Part shown: positions 1 to 8,509 of the stretch, in pieces
Numbering within the stretch: the first letter of the stretch is position 1
Layout: each line of letters opens with the position of its first letter
Origin: JAVKFY01 sp040223615
Lineage (GTDB): Bacteria; Pseudomonadota; Alphaproteobacteria; GCA-2731375
Direction of reading: 5' to 3'
Assembly: GCA_040223615.1 (NCBI GenBank)
Contig: JAVKFY010000070.1
Location: 1 to 64,000, forward strand
Length of the DNA stretch: 64,000 nt
Position numbers and translations under genes: made by a program
The notes under the pieces: generated by a model
The model's database searches: none
Told to the model about the DNA's origin: nothing
The model's input: only the letters and a program-made list of their open reading frames with translations

Positions 1-458
1 CCGGCCCAGATTTCGAGCTGTTGAATCGCGGCGGCGCGGAAGGTGTCGCAGGCCGCCAGCGCGACCTTCTGGCCGTGCTCGTTGAGCTGCTTGGCGATCT
101 TCCCGATCGTCGTCGTCTTGCCGGTGCCGTTGACGCCGACCACCAGGATCACGTGCGGCCGGTTGGCCGGGTCGATGTTGAGCGGCAGCGCGACGGGATC
201 CAGGATCTCGCCGACCACCTCGGCCAGCGCGCCCTTGATCTCCTCCTCGGAGACGTCCTTGCCGAAGCGGCTGGCGGCCAGCTTGGCGGTGACCTCGGAC
301 GCGACGACGGGGCCGAGGTCGGCGGCGATCAGCAGGTCTTCGAGCTCGTCCAGCGCCGCCTGGTCCAGCTTGCGCTTGGTGAACACGCCGGTGATCTGCT
401 CGGCGAGGCCGCCGGCGGTGCGGCTCAGTCCTTGCTTAAGCTTTTGCACCCAGCTCAT
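1..458 (-). CDS. ftsY: Signal recognition particle receptor FtsY (5' part; gene runs off the window start)
   Basis: FtsY is the SRP receptor GTPase that docks ribosome-nascent chain-SRP complexes at the inner membrane. Only the first 152 codons are present. They encode the helical N domain (about residues 1-95) and the start of the G domain: the P-loop GVNGTGKTTT (residues 108-117), then a DTFRAAA motif just before the window edge. The long acidic A domain of E. coli FtsY is absent, as in many alphaproteobacteria. The start ATG overlaps the mtaB stop by four bases (ATGA), so it is probably translated by coupling in a dapF-mtaB-ftsY operon. Identity is firm; the C-terminal part cannot be judged. 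Confidence 0.96.
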   Translation of the reverse strand, partial: MSWVQKLKQGLSRTAGGLAEQITGVFTKRKLDQAALDELEDLLIAADLGPVVASEVTAKLAASRFGKDVSEEEIKGALAEVVGEILDPVALPLNIDPANRPHVILVVGVNGTGKTTTIGKIAKQLNEHGQKVALAACDTFRAAAIQQLEIWA

Positions 459-1681
459 GCAGGCATACCGACCAGTTGATCGTTGTCGATACCGACGATC
501 CGAGCCCGCGCAAGCGGGCCGGCGGCGTCGATGGCGACGCTGGCGAAGTTTGGCGCGCGGCCGAGGCCGTCGCGTTCCATCAGCACCTCGACCTTGCGCC
601 CGACCTGGCTGTCCAGGAAGCGGCGGTGCGCGGCGGCGCCGATCTCGCGCAGGCGGGCGGCGCGTTCCTTGCGCACGCTCTTGGGCAATTGCGGCATGCG
701 CGCGGCCGGGGTGCCGGGACGGGCGGAGAACGGGAAGATATGGGTGTAGGCCAACCCGCAGTCGTCGATCAGCGCGGCGGTGTTGTCGAAGGCGGTGTCG
801 TCCTCGGTCGGGAAGCCGGCGATCAGGTCGGCGCCGAAGGCCACGTCGGGTCGCAACCGGCGGACCTCGTCGCAGAACGCCACGGCGTCGGCGCGGGCGT
901 GGCGCCGCTTCATACGCTTGAGGATCAGGTCGTCGCCGGCCTGCAACGACAGGTGCAGGTGCGGCATCAGCCGTGCTTCCTCGGCCAGCGCGCGCATCAA
1001 CTCGGCGTCGGCCTCGATGCAGTCGATCGAGGACAGGCGCAGGCGCGGCAATTCCGGCACCGCCGCGAGCAGCCGGCGCACCAGCGTGCCGAGGCCGCCG
1101 CCGACCGGCAGGTCCTGCCCCCACGAAGTCATGTCGACGCCGGTCAGCACGACTTCGCGGTAGCCGTTCTCGACCAGCTTGCGGACCTGATCCACCACCA
1201 TGCCGAGCGGCACCGAGCGCGAGTTGCCGCGCGCGAAGGGGATGATGCAGAAGGTGCAGCGGTGGTCGCAGCCCTGCTGGATCTGCACCACGGCGCGGGC
1301 GCGGCCATCGAGTCCGTCGACCAGGTGCTCGGGCACGTCGCGCACGGCCATGATGTCGCCGACCTGGACCGGCGCCAGCGCGGCGTAGCTCGCCGCCTTC
1401 AGCTTTTCCTCGTTGCCGAGCACCTGGGCGACGCCGGGCAGGGCGGCGAAGCTCTCCGGTTCCAGTTGCGCGGCGCAGCCGGTGACGACGATGCGACGGC
1501 CGGGCGCGTCGCGATGCGCGCGGCGGATCGCCTGGCGCGCCTGGCGCACCGCCTCGGCGGTCACGGCGCAGGTGTTCACCACCACGGCGTCGTCGACGCC
1601 CGCCGCCGTCGCCTGGTCGCGGATCACCGCGCCCTCGAAGCTGTTCAGCCGACAGCCGAAGTTGACGACATCGACGGTCAT
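455..1681 (-). CDS. mtaB: tRNA t6A37 methylthiotransferase MtaB
   Basis: MtaB is a radical-SAM enzyme that adds a methylthio group to N6-threonylcarbamoyladenosine at tRNA position 37. The 408-residue protein has the UPF0004 domain with its three cluster cysteines (C10, C38, C69), the radical-SAM motif CDHRCTFC (C138, C142, C145) and a C-terminal TRAM-like region. The ATG at 1681 was chosen because the N-terminus MTVDVVNFGCRLN is the family start and overlaps the dapF stop by four bases; an upstream in-frame extension would run deep into dapF. The stop overlaps the ftsY start in the same way. MtaB is favoured over MiaB or RimO by the GCRLN motif and the neighbourhood. Confidence 0.95.
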   Translation of the reverse strand: MTVDVVNFGCRLNSFEGAVIRDQATAAGVDDAVVVNTCAVTAEAVRQARQAIRRAHRDAPGRRIVVTGCAAQLEPESFAALPGVAQVLGNEEKLKAASYAALAPVQVGDIMAVRDVPEHLVDGLDGRARAVVQIQQGCDHRCTFCIIPFARGNSRSVPLGMVVDQVRKLVENGYREVVLTGVDMTSWGQDLPVGGGLGTLVRRLLAAVPELPRLRLSSIDCIEADAELMRALAEEARLMPHLHLSLQAGDDLILKRMKRRHARADAVAFCDEVRRLRPDVAFGADLIAGFPTEDDTAFDNTAALIDDCGLAYTHIFPFSARPGTPAARMPQLPKSVRKERAARLREIGAAAHRRFLDSQVGRKVEVLMERDGLGRAPNFASVAIDAAGPLARARIVGIDNDQLVGMPA

Positions 1682-2520
1682 GACAGGCTTGCCGATGCCA
1701 GCAGACTCGCGTCGAGCATGCCGGTGAAGCTGGTCGCCACGGGACCGGTCATCACCACGTGGTTGTCGTCGCGCCATTCCAGGCGCAGCCGGCCGCCGTC
1801 GAGGTCGACGTCGACCGTGCGTCCGGTGAGACCACGACGCGCCGCTGCCACTGCCGCCGCGCAGGCGCCGGTGCCGCAGGCGCGGGTGATGCCGACGCCG
1901 CGCTCCCAGACCCGGAAGCGGAGCGTGTCGGGCGCGCTCAGCGAGGCGATGCCGACGTTGACCCGTTCCGGGAACAGCGGATGCACCTCCAGTTGCGGGC
2001 CGAGGTCGGCGATGTCGACGGCCTCGGCATCGGGCACGAAGAAGGTGGCGTGCGGGTTGCCGATGTTCATTGCCACCGGATCGCTCAGCGGGCCGAGGCT
2101 GAGGTCGAGGTGCAGCGTGTCCATCTCACGGGCGAGCGGGATCTGCCGCCATTCGAGGCGCGGGACGCCCATGTCGACCGCGACCCGGCCGCCGGGCGCG
2201 GCGTCGGCCAGCAGGCGACCGGCACCGGTCAGGATGTCGGCATGCTGGCGCCCGGTCTCGGCGAAGAGCAGCGCGCCGACGCAGCGCGTGGCGTTGCCGC
2301 AGGCCTCCACCTCGCCGCCGTCGGCGTTGTAGATGCGCATGAAGGCGTCGGCGTCGCGCGCCGGCTCCAGCACGATGAGCTGGTCGCAGCCGACACCGGA
2401 CTTGCGGTCGGCGATGGCGCGCACCTGGTCGTTGTCGAGCCGCAACGCGCGCGCGCGCGCGTCCAGCACAACGAAATCGTTGCCCAGCCCGTGCATCTTG
2501 ATGAAAGCCGCGCCGCTCAT
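1678..2520 (-). CDS. dapF: Diaminopimelate epimerase DapF
   Basis: DapF converts LL-diaminopimelate to the meso form, the step before lysine and the cross-linking residue of peptidoglycan. The 280-residue protein has both halves of the pseudosymmetric fold and both catalytic cysteines: C74 in EACGNATRC and C215 in GITRACGTGAC. The start giving MSGAAFIKMHGLGNDF places the GLGNDF motif at its usual position; a second in-frame ATG twelve bases upstream (2532) is possible. It is the first gene of the dapF-mtaB-ftsY operon, a common alphaproteobacterial order. Confidence 0.96.
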   Translation of the reverse strand: MSGAAFIKMHGLGNDFVVLDARARALRLDNDQVRAIADRKSGVGCDQLIVLEPARDADAFMRIYNADGGEVEACGNATRCVGALLFAETGRQHADILTGAGRLLADAAPGGRVAVDMGVPRLEWRQIPLAREMDTLHLDLSLGPLSDPVAMNIGNPHATFFVPDAEAVDIADLGPQLEVHPLFPERVNVGIASLSAPDTLRFRVWERGVGITRACGTGACAAAVAAARRGLTGRTVDVDLDGGRLRLEWRDDNHVVMTGPVATSFTGMLDASLLASASLS

Positions 2521-2644
2521 GGTCCGCAGCATATAAGGCGGAAGCGGCGGCCGGTCCAGCCACGCCGGCGCAGCGGCGGTTGACGAGGGCCCGGGCGGTT
2601 TCTATCCTGTTATTGCGAATGAGTTGCATTTACAGGATTGAGCG

Positions 2645-3082
2645 ATGCTCGACGCGACCTGGATCACCGAACTGGATGACGCGGCGCAATTCGTCGTCTG
2701 GAGCTATCGCCGCTGGGTCAGCGGGCCGGACAACTGGCCTTTGGTCCGGCGCGAGTATGACGGCCGCTTCGGGGCCGAGGCCGGGCGGGCGACGCTGGCC
2801 CACTTCGCGCGGCTGATCGAGGCGCTGTGCGCTGGGGCGCACCGACGGCTGGAATATCACGCGGCCTGCTGTCCGTGCGTGTGCCATGACGAGTTGCGGC
2901 TGGCGTCACTGGTCGGCGCGGCGCAGGCCGGCGATGGCGACCACGTCGCCGACCACGCCCGCGACCTGGTTGGCGAGGCGGCGGTGCCGTTGCTGGCCAA
3001 CCGCGCCCGCGCCTACGCCGCCGCGCTCAACCGGCGCGGCCTGGCCTTGCGCATCGCGGAGCCGGCGCGCGTCACTCACTAG
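2645..3082 (+). CDS. Conserved hypothetical protein with a CCPCVCHDE cysteine cluster
   Basis: This 145-residue protein has no signal peptide or membrane segment. It begins MLDATWITELDDAAQF and carries a cluster CCPCVCHDE near residues 78-86: four cysteines, a histidine and two acidic residues within nine positions. That suggests a metal or redox site, but I cannot tie it to a characterised family. The rest is Ala/Arg-rich and predicted helical. It is monocistronic, divergent from dapF, with about 120 bases between them. Codon use matches its neighbours. Function unknown. Confidence 0.8.
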   Translation: MLDATWITELDDAAQFVVWSYRRWVSGPDNWPLVRREYDGRFGAEAGRATLAHFARLIEALCAGAHRRLEYHAACCPCVCHDELRLASLVGAAQAGDGDHVADHARDLVGEAAVPLLANRARAYAAALNRRGLALRIAEPARVTH

Positions 3083-3196
3083 GCGCCCCAGAGTCGCGAA
3101 TATCCGCCTGTGCGCGCCATAGCGGCGGTGGGCGGGCACGTCATGTTAGGCTCGCCCCGTCCGTTCCTGTTGGGTGCCGCGTAAGGGGGAAATGCC

Positions 3197-6100
3197 ATGC
3201 GTCGTTGGTTGTTGCGGTCTGTCGTCGCGCTCGTTTTCACCTGGGCGGGGGCCGTGGCGGCGGCGCCTGGCGACGAACACTGGTCGAAGCAGTTCCCGGC
3301 GCCGGCCAAGACCACGGCGATGACGCCCGCGACGGGCATGGCCGACGGCGTCGGCAAGCCGCGGCTGCGCCAGGTCAAGTGGCACGACGGCAAGCTGTGG
3401 ATGTCCGGCGCCTGGGGGCCGGGCGTGTCCGCCACCGACATCACCAAGCAACTGCGAAACGAGCTCTGGCACCTGTGGACCTGGTCACCCGAGGCCGGCT
3501 ACGAGGCCGTGGTCTATTTCCACACCAACAAGGGCGGCGCCGGGCCGGACGGTCAGATCTACGACTTCCTGTGGCTGCCGGACGGGCGGCTGGTGGTCGC
3601 CGGCGGATTCACCCGCGTCGATAATCCCGGCGGCACCCGCTACCACCGCGTCAACGCACTGGCGGTCTACGACCCGAACGAGCCGACCGCCAACAAATGG
3701 CAGCCGCTGGGCAGCTTCCAGTACAACGGCACGGTCTCCGACACCGGCTCGATCGAGGCTATCGCCTACGACCCGCAAGGCAACGACCTGTACATCGGCG
3801 GCACCTTCGCCGGCATCCTGAACGGCAACTCGGAAAAGCTGCACCGATACGACTTCGACACCGGTTCGTACGAGCCGGTGCCCCCCGGCGTGCATGGCCA
3901 GAAGGCGCGCGTGCGGCGGATCAAGGTCGACACCTCGACCACGCCGTCGACGATCTACGTCGCCGGCCGGTTCCAGTACACCGCCGGCGACGGCCAGCAA
4001 CCTCGCGTCTCGTCGTCGACCGCGCGCTACTCGCCCGGCATCGCCAAGTGGCAGGCGGGCAAAGGGTGGACCACATTCCCCGAGGCTGCTTCGGAGGCCG
4101 ACGAGGACACGCTGCAGCGCGCCGCCGACTTCATGCACTTCGACTCCGTGCACGTGCTCGACTTCCTGGTCGATGGCGAGAACCTGTGGATCGTCGGCGC
4201 CTTCTCCGGCGGCAAGAAGAGCGGCGAGACGTTGCGCGGTATCGCCAAGTGGGACGGCGCGGCGCAGCAGTGGGTCGACCCGACCGGCAAGGGCGGCGTC
4301 GGCCGCGAGGTCTGGTCGATCGCCAAGGCCGATAACGGCAAGATCTACTTCGGCGGCTCGTTCGGCGGCATCTCCAAGCCCGGCAGCTTCTTCGACGGCT
4401 TCAAGGACGGCACGCCGGCACACATGGCGATGTCCTACGACCCGGCGAGCGGCGCGTGGGCGCAGCTCGGGTCCGGCTTGGCGCCGATCGTGTTTCCCGA
4501 GACCCGGATGACGGTGAACGGCAACGACGTCTACTACGTCGGCGATTTCAAGTTCATCGGGCCGGAGAACGAGGGCGACGCCGCCTGGGCCTCGAACTAC
4601 ATCGCGCGCTGGAACGAGACCATCGACTTTGTCGCCAACCCGGCCGAGGTGCAGGCTGCGGCCACGCCGAGTCCGCGACCGGCGACGACGGCGCCGCTGG
4701 CCACCGGCAACGAGCACTGGTCGCGCGGCTTTCCGCCGCCGCCGCGGCGCAAGCGTCCCGACGAGCTGGCGCATTCCGCCGCCACCGGCCCGGACAGCGG
4801 CAGCGGGCCGCCGGAGGTCACCGGCATGGCCTGGCTCGGCGACACGCTGTACTTCGCCGGCAACTGGCCGGCGCTGGCCAACGAGCGTTGGTTCGTGTGG
4901 TCCTACGACGCCGCCAATGGCTGGCAGAAGCTGGCCTGGGACGCGCGCGGCAAGGGCGAGGGGCCGTCGGTGCGTCCGCTCGGCCTGAAGGTCCACGACG
5001 GCAAGGTCTGGGTCTATGGCGGCCTGCCGAAATACAAGGGCCTGGCGATCTATGATCCGGCGGCCAAGAGCTGGGGCCCATTCGAAGGTACCTGGAACGG
5101 CAACACGGTGATGGGTCATGCCACGGCGGGCTCCGGCGGCGGCGCCATCCGCGACATCGCCTGGGACAGCAGGACCGGCGACTTCTACATGATCGGCGCC
5201 AGCGGGCTGACCAACCCGGACTACGCCTATCCGGGCGACGTGGCGCCGGTGATCCGGGTCGACAAGGACGGCACCTATTCGCCGATGGGCCATGACATCA
5301 AGCCGGAGGACCCGAAGAAGCCGGTCAAGGTGTTCCAGACCATCCATATCGACGAGCGCCAGGACCCGAGCGACATCTACATCGGCGGCACCTTCGTGTT
5401 CTACGGCCCGGCGCCGTCGGCCAGCGCGCGGCAGCTCTACAACGTCGCGCGCTGGGACCGCGAGGCACAGGACTGGGCGCCGATCGGCAAGGGCGCGAAG
5501 CCGAACTATGCCGATCGCGACGACCATCCCGACGGCTATCCTGGCCTGCCGACGCGGCCGGATACCTTCGGCGGCTTCTTGCGCACCAACTTCCCGCGTG
5601 TGCGGGCGCTGATCACCGACGCCGAGGGCAACCTCTATGTCGGCGGCACGCTGGCGGTGATCGACGATACGCTGCCGGTCGCCGACCGGGTCGAGACCTT
5701 CGGCATCGCCCGCTGGGACCGCGCCAGCGACACCTGGAGCGGGCCGACAAAGGTCGGCGGCCTGTCGCGCGACATCCTGCAGATGAGCTGGCTCGACGAG
5801 GCCAGGACCAGGTTGTTGCTCTCCGGCGCGTTCGAATATGGCAACGACTGGACGCCGCTGAACGGCGTGGCCATCCTCGACACCGCCACCGGCGAGCTGC
5901 AAGCGCTGGGCGGCGGGTTGATGAAGGCGAGCCGCGACCAGATCGACGCCCCGATGGTGCGCCACGCGGTGCGCGGCGACGAGCTCTGGTTCGCTGGTCT
6001 GTTCGACCACGCCGGCGTCAACGCCAACTCGGTCGCGGCGAGCCCGATCCCGTCCAACTTTGTCGCCATGTGGAACCCGAACGCTGACTTCTCCGCGGCC

Positions 6101-6358
6101 GACAAGCCGGTCTCGGGCGGTGCGCCACCGGCGCCGACCGCCGACGCGCCGAAGCTCGGCCGTTCCGTCGCCTACAAGGTCGAGCAGCTTGAGAGCGAAC
6201 TCGACAAGGCCGAGGCTGACGTGGCCGCCGGCAAGAGCCCGAAGCGGCGCCTCAACACGATGAAGCGGCTGTGGAGCGAAATCGGCCGCGCCAAGGACGC
6301 CGCCACCCACCCGCGCGTGGTCGAGGCCAAGCGGCGCTACGACGCATTGCAGCCGTAG
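3197..6358 (+). CDS. Secreted, internally duplicated beta-propeller protein with a C-terminal coiled coil
   Basis: A 1053-residue protein with a Sec signal peptide (MRRWLLRSVVALVFTWAGAVAAA, cut near residue 23-25). The mature part holds two similar halves: the first starts GDEHWSKQFPAP right after the signal, the second starts GNEHWSRGFPPP near residue 505. Each half carries several Kelch- or delta-60-like blades with recurring YIGGTF, VAGRF, VGAFSG, FGGSF and LSGAFEYG strands, so each is probably a propeller. A Pro/Ala linker joins them. The last 70 residues (from KLGRSVAYKVEQLESEL) are charged and heptad-like. No enzyme motif is visible; a periplasmic or surface scaffold or binding role is an inference. 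It is followed ten bases later by the degenerate alpha/beta hydrolase. Confidence 0.85.
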   Translation: MRRWLLRSVVALVFTWAGAVAAAPGDEHWSKQFPAPAKTTAMTPATGMADGVGKPRLRQVKWHDGKLWMSGAWGPGVSATDITKQLRNELWHLWTWSPEAGYEAVVYFHTNKGGAGPDGQIYDFLWLPDGRLVVAGGFTRVDNPGGTRYHRVNALAVYDPNEPTANKWQPLGSFQYNGTVSDTGSIEAIAYDPQGNDLYIGGTFAGILNGNSEKLHRYDFDTGSYEPVPPGVHGQKARVRRIKVDTSTTPSTIYVAGRFQYTAGDGQQPRVSSSTARYSPGIAKWQAGKGWTTFPEAASEADEDTLQRAADFMHFDSVHVLDFLVDGENLWIVGAFSGGKKSGETLRGIAKWDGAAQQWVDPTGKGGVGREVWSIAKADNGKIYFGGSFGGISKPGSFFDGFKDGTPAHMAMSYDPASGAWAQLGSGLAPIVFPETRMTVNGNDVYYVGDFKFIGPENEGDAAWASNYIARWNETIDFVANPAEVQAAATPSPRPATTAPLATGNEHWSRGFPPPPRRKRPDELAHSAATGPDSGSGPPEVTGMAWLGDTLYFAGNWPALANERWFVWSYDAANGWQKLAWDARGKGEGPSVRPLGLKVHDGKVWVYGGLPKYKGLAIYDPAAKSWGPFEGTWNGNTVMGHATAGSGGGAIRDIAWDSRTGDFYMIGASGLTNPDYAYPGDVAPVIRVDKDGTYSPMGHDIKPEDPKKPVKVFQTIHIDERQDPSDIYIGGTFVFYGPAPSASARQLYNVARWDREAQDWAPIGKGAKPNYADRDDHPDGYPGLPTRPDTFGGFLRTNFPRVRALITDAEGNLYVGGTLAVIDDTLPVADRVETFGIARWDRASDTWSGPTKVGGLSRDILQMSWLDEARTRLLLSGAFEYGNDWTPLNGVAILDTATGELQALGGGLMKASRDQIDAPMVRHAVRGDELWFAGLFDHAGVNANSVAASPIPSNFVAMWNPNADFSAADKPVSGGAPPAPTADAPKLGRSVAYKVEQLESELDKAEADVAAGKSPKRRLNTMKRLWSEIGRAKDAATHPRVVEAKRRYDALQP

Positions 6359-6368
6359 CGGGGCGACC

Positions 6369-7166
6369 ATGGCTGACGCGGCTGCCCACGAAGTAATCGA
6401 CGATGCCGGCGCGGCGGCGCCGTGGCTGGTGCTGGTGCATGGCGTGTCACAAGACCGGCGAGTCTGGGACCGGCAGGTCGAGGCGTTCCGCGATGCCTAC
6501 AGATTGATCCTGATCGACATGCCGGGGCATGGCGCGTCGGCGGCGATGCCGGGCCCGTTCGGCGCCGTCGAATTCGGCGACGCCATCGGCGCCAGCCTGG
6601 ATGCGGCCGGCATCGAGCGCGCGGTCTACTGGGGCACGCACCTGGGCGCCACCGCCGGTCTGGTGCTGGCCTGCGCCCAGCCGACGCGATTTAGCGCCAT
6701 GATCCTGGAGGGGCCGGTCTATCCCGGCCGGTCCATGCCGGCGCTGAACGACTTTCTCGCCGAGGCGGCGGCGACCATGCGTACGGCCGGCATCGAGGCC
6801 GCGCGCGAGATCTGGTGGACGCGCGGCCCATGGTTCGACGTGATGCGCGCCAATCCGGTGACCTGCCGGGCCGCGGCGCAACGCGCCATCGTCGACGATT
6901 TCGGCGGCGCGCCGTGGCAGGACACCGGGCTGGCCAGCCGGCCGATGCCGCCGCTCGACGCCGCCATACGCGGCTTGCCATGCCCGGTACTGCTGATGAA
7001 CGGCGAGCACGACGCACCGGATTTCCTCGCCGCTTCCGCCGACCTTTTGCAGGTTCTTGCGCACGGCCGGCGCGTGCTGATCCCCGGTGGCGGCGGGTTT
7101 CCGTTCTGGGAGTTTCCCGACGCGGTGAACGCCGAGGTGCGTTGCTTCCTCAACGGACTGGTCTGA
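6369..7166 (+). CDS. Alpha/beta-hydrolase fold protein lacking the catalytic Ser and His
   Basis: A 265-residue cytoplasmic protein with the alpha/beta-hydrolase core: the oxyanion-loop HGVS near residue 24, DMPGHGAS around 50-57, and a C-terminal NGEHDAP loop with the usual acid at D215. The nucleophile elbow reads GTHLGA, so the serine position is His91. The C-terminal loop reads PGGGGFPFWE, so the catalytic histidine position is Gly243. A classical Ser-His-Asp hydrolase is therefore excluded. It may be a pseudoenzyme, a lyase-like relative or a binding protein. The gene starts ten bases after the propeller gene stop, so the two are likely cotranscribed. Confidence 0.85.
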   Translation: MADAAAHEVIDDAGAAAPWLVLVHGVSQDRRVWDRQVEAFRDAYRLILIDMPGHGASAAMPGPFGAVEFGDAIGASLDAAGIERAVYWGTHLGATAGLVLACAQPTRFSAMILEGPVYPGRSMPALNDFLAEAAATMRTAGIEAAREIWWTRGPWFDVMRANPVTCRAAAQRAIVDDFGGAPWQDTGLASRPMPPLDAAIRGLPCPVLLMNGEHDAPDFLAASADLLQVLAHGRRVLIPGGGGFPFWEFPDAVNAEVRCFLNGLV

Positions 7167-7206
7167 TCGCCGCCGCCTGCACCGCTGCGTGGCGACAGGC
7201 GCGAAA

Positions 7207-7235
7207 CGGCCGGGGCCTTGCAGAAACCCCGGCCG
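7207..7235. terminator. GC-rich hairpin between convergent genes
   Basis: A perfect nine-base inverted repeat (CGGCCGGGG / CCCCGGCCG) with an 11-base loop lies between the convergent hydrolase-like gene and the cyclase-family gene. There is no U-tract on either side, so it may slow polymerase or protect 3' ends rather than act as a textbook intrinsic terminator. Confidence 0.55.
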
Positions 7236-7253
7236 CCGTTGCAGGTCGTCGCC

Positions 7254-8324
7254 TCAGTACAGCGCCACCGGGTTGCCCGGCGAGCCGGTCGCGCCCTTGA
7301 TCTTCAGCGGCGACCAGACAAACAGGAACTCCGAGACGTTGTCCTCGACCAGTTGCGTCAGGTCGAGATTCTCGATGTTCCAGATGCCGCGCTTGGTGAT
7401 CATCTCCAGATGGCACTCGAACGGCTGTTCGGTCTCGCCGGCGAAGGTCGGCGCGACGGCTTCCACCGCCCAGGTGTCGGCGCCGGTCAGGATGATCTTG
7501 CGCGAGGCGAGGTAGGTGCAGCCCGACGTGCCGAAGCCCGGCTCGCCGGAATTGAACTCCTTCACCCGCTTGGCCTTCTCCGCCGCGTCGTAGGTGTCCC
7601 AGTCGCGCGGATGCCAGATGTTGCCGTGACCGGTGTACAGGAACACGCAGTCACCCTCGCCGATCGGGTCGATGCCCTGGCGCTTCACCATCGCCTGGAT
7701 GTCTTCGCCGGTGATGATGCCGGCGTCGCCCTTGTTCGGCGGCGGCGCCGGGATCGGCAGGCGGTCCATGCCGCGATAGGCGGCCGCGTTCAACAGGACG
7801 CCACGGCAGACGAAGCCCTTCTGCGCCACGTGCTCGACCCCGAGCGGGCCGACACCGTAGGCGCCGGCGACTTCGGCCAGCATGCGCCCGTTGTAGAAGA
7901 AGTCGCCCTTCGACGTGCGCACGCCGATATGGCCGGGACCGTCGAACTGGGTGCCGACCTGGCCGATCTCGGCGGTCAGCACCTCGTCGTTGCCGACCAG
8001 CTCGCGGGGCCCGAACGGCACCGGGCCGCTGGACGGCAGGCCAGGGATGGTGAGCTTGAAGCTGCGCACGCCGAACATCGGCATGTCGGACTGGTAGACC
8101 TTGCCGAGCGTGGCGACCTTGCCCTGCTTGACCAGCTTGATCGCGGCCAGGACCATCGCCGGCGTGGTCCGGTTGACGGCACCGGCCATGTCGTCCGGGC
8201 CCCATTCGCTGGGCGCCCATTTTTCGGTCAACGGCTCGTCGTTGGCCGCCGACGCCGGTCCCACTGGCGCGAGCAGCGCCACAACGGCGAGCGCCGTTAG
8301 GCCGGCCAGGGTGATTTTCTGCAT
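7254..8324 (-). CDS. Exported cyclase-family (kynurenine-formamidase-like) metal hydrolase
   Basis: A 356-residue member of the putative cyclase family (PF04199), metal-dependent amide or ester hydrolases such as bacterial kynurenine formamidase and isatin hydrolase. The N-terminus is a clear signal peptide (MQKITLAGLTALAVVALLAP, cleavage after ASA). The metal motif reads QVGTQFDGPGHIG, the variant of HxGTHxDxPxH common in the longer exported branch. A second conserved part, EGDCVFLYTGHGNIW, lies in the C-terminal half. The start ATG is preceded by a strong GGGGAGGA ribosome-binding site. It diverges from the MFS gene. The substrate is not predictable. Confidence 0.88.
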   Translation of the reverse strand: MQKITLAGLTALAVVALLAPVGPASAANDEPLTEKWAPSEWGPDDMAGAVNRTTPAMVLAAIKLVKQGKVATLGKVYQSDMPMFGVRSFKLTIPGLPSSGPVPFGPRELVGNDEVLTAEIGQVGTQFDGPGHIGVRTSKGDFFYNGRMLAEVAGAYGVGPLGVEHVAQKGFVCRGVLLNAAAYRGMDRLPIPAPPPNKGDAGIITGEDIQAMVKRQGIDPIGEGDCVFLYTGHGNIWHPRDWDTYDAAEKAKRVKEFNSGEPGFGTSGCTYLASRKIILTGADTWAVEAVAPTFAGETEQPFECHLEMITKRGIWNIENLDLTQLVEDNVSEFLFVWSPLKIKGATGSPGNPVALY

Positions 8325-8509
8325 GATTTGGTCCTCCCCAATGTTCTGTTACGTAAAAAGTACGCCCTCTCGTTACCTGTCGAGTCAAGCGAGCGCCTCG
8401 GGTCGGGGCGGCGGGTTGGCGGCCCGGCCGACGGGCTGCGAGCGGACCGGCAAGGTGCTGGAAAATGGCCCACTGGCGCCCTGTCTCTGTCGCCGCTAGG
8501 GTCCGGCGG

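Noticed and set aside
3485..6370. 961-codon minus-strand frame
   Set aside because: Antisense to the propeller gene, whose signal peptide, blades and codon pattern are clearly real.
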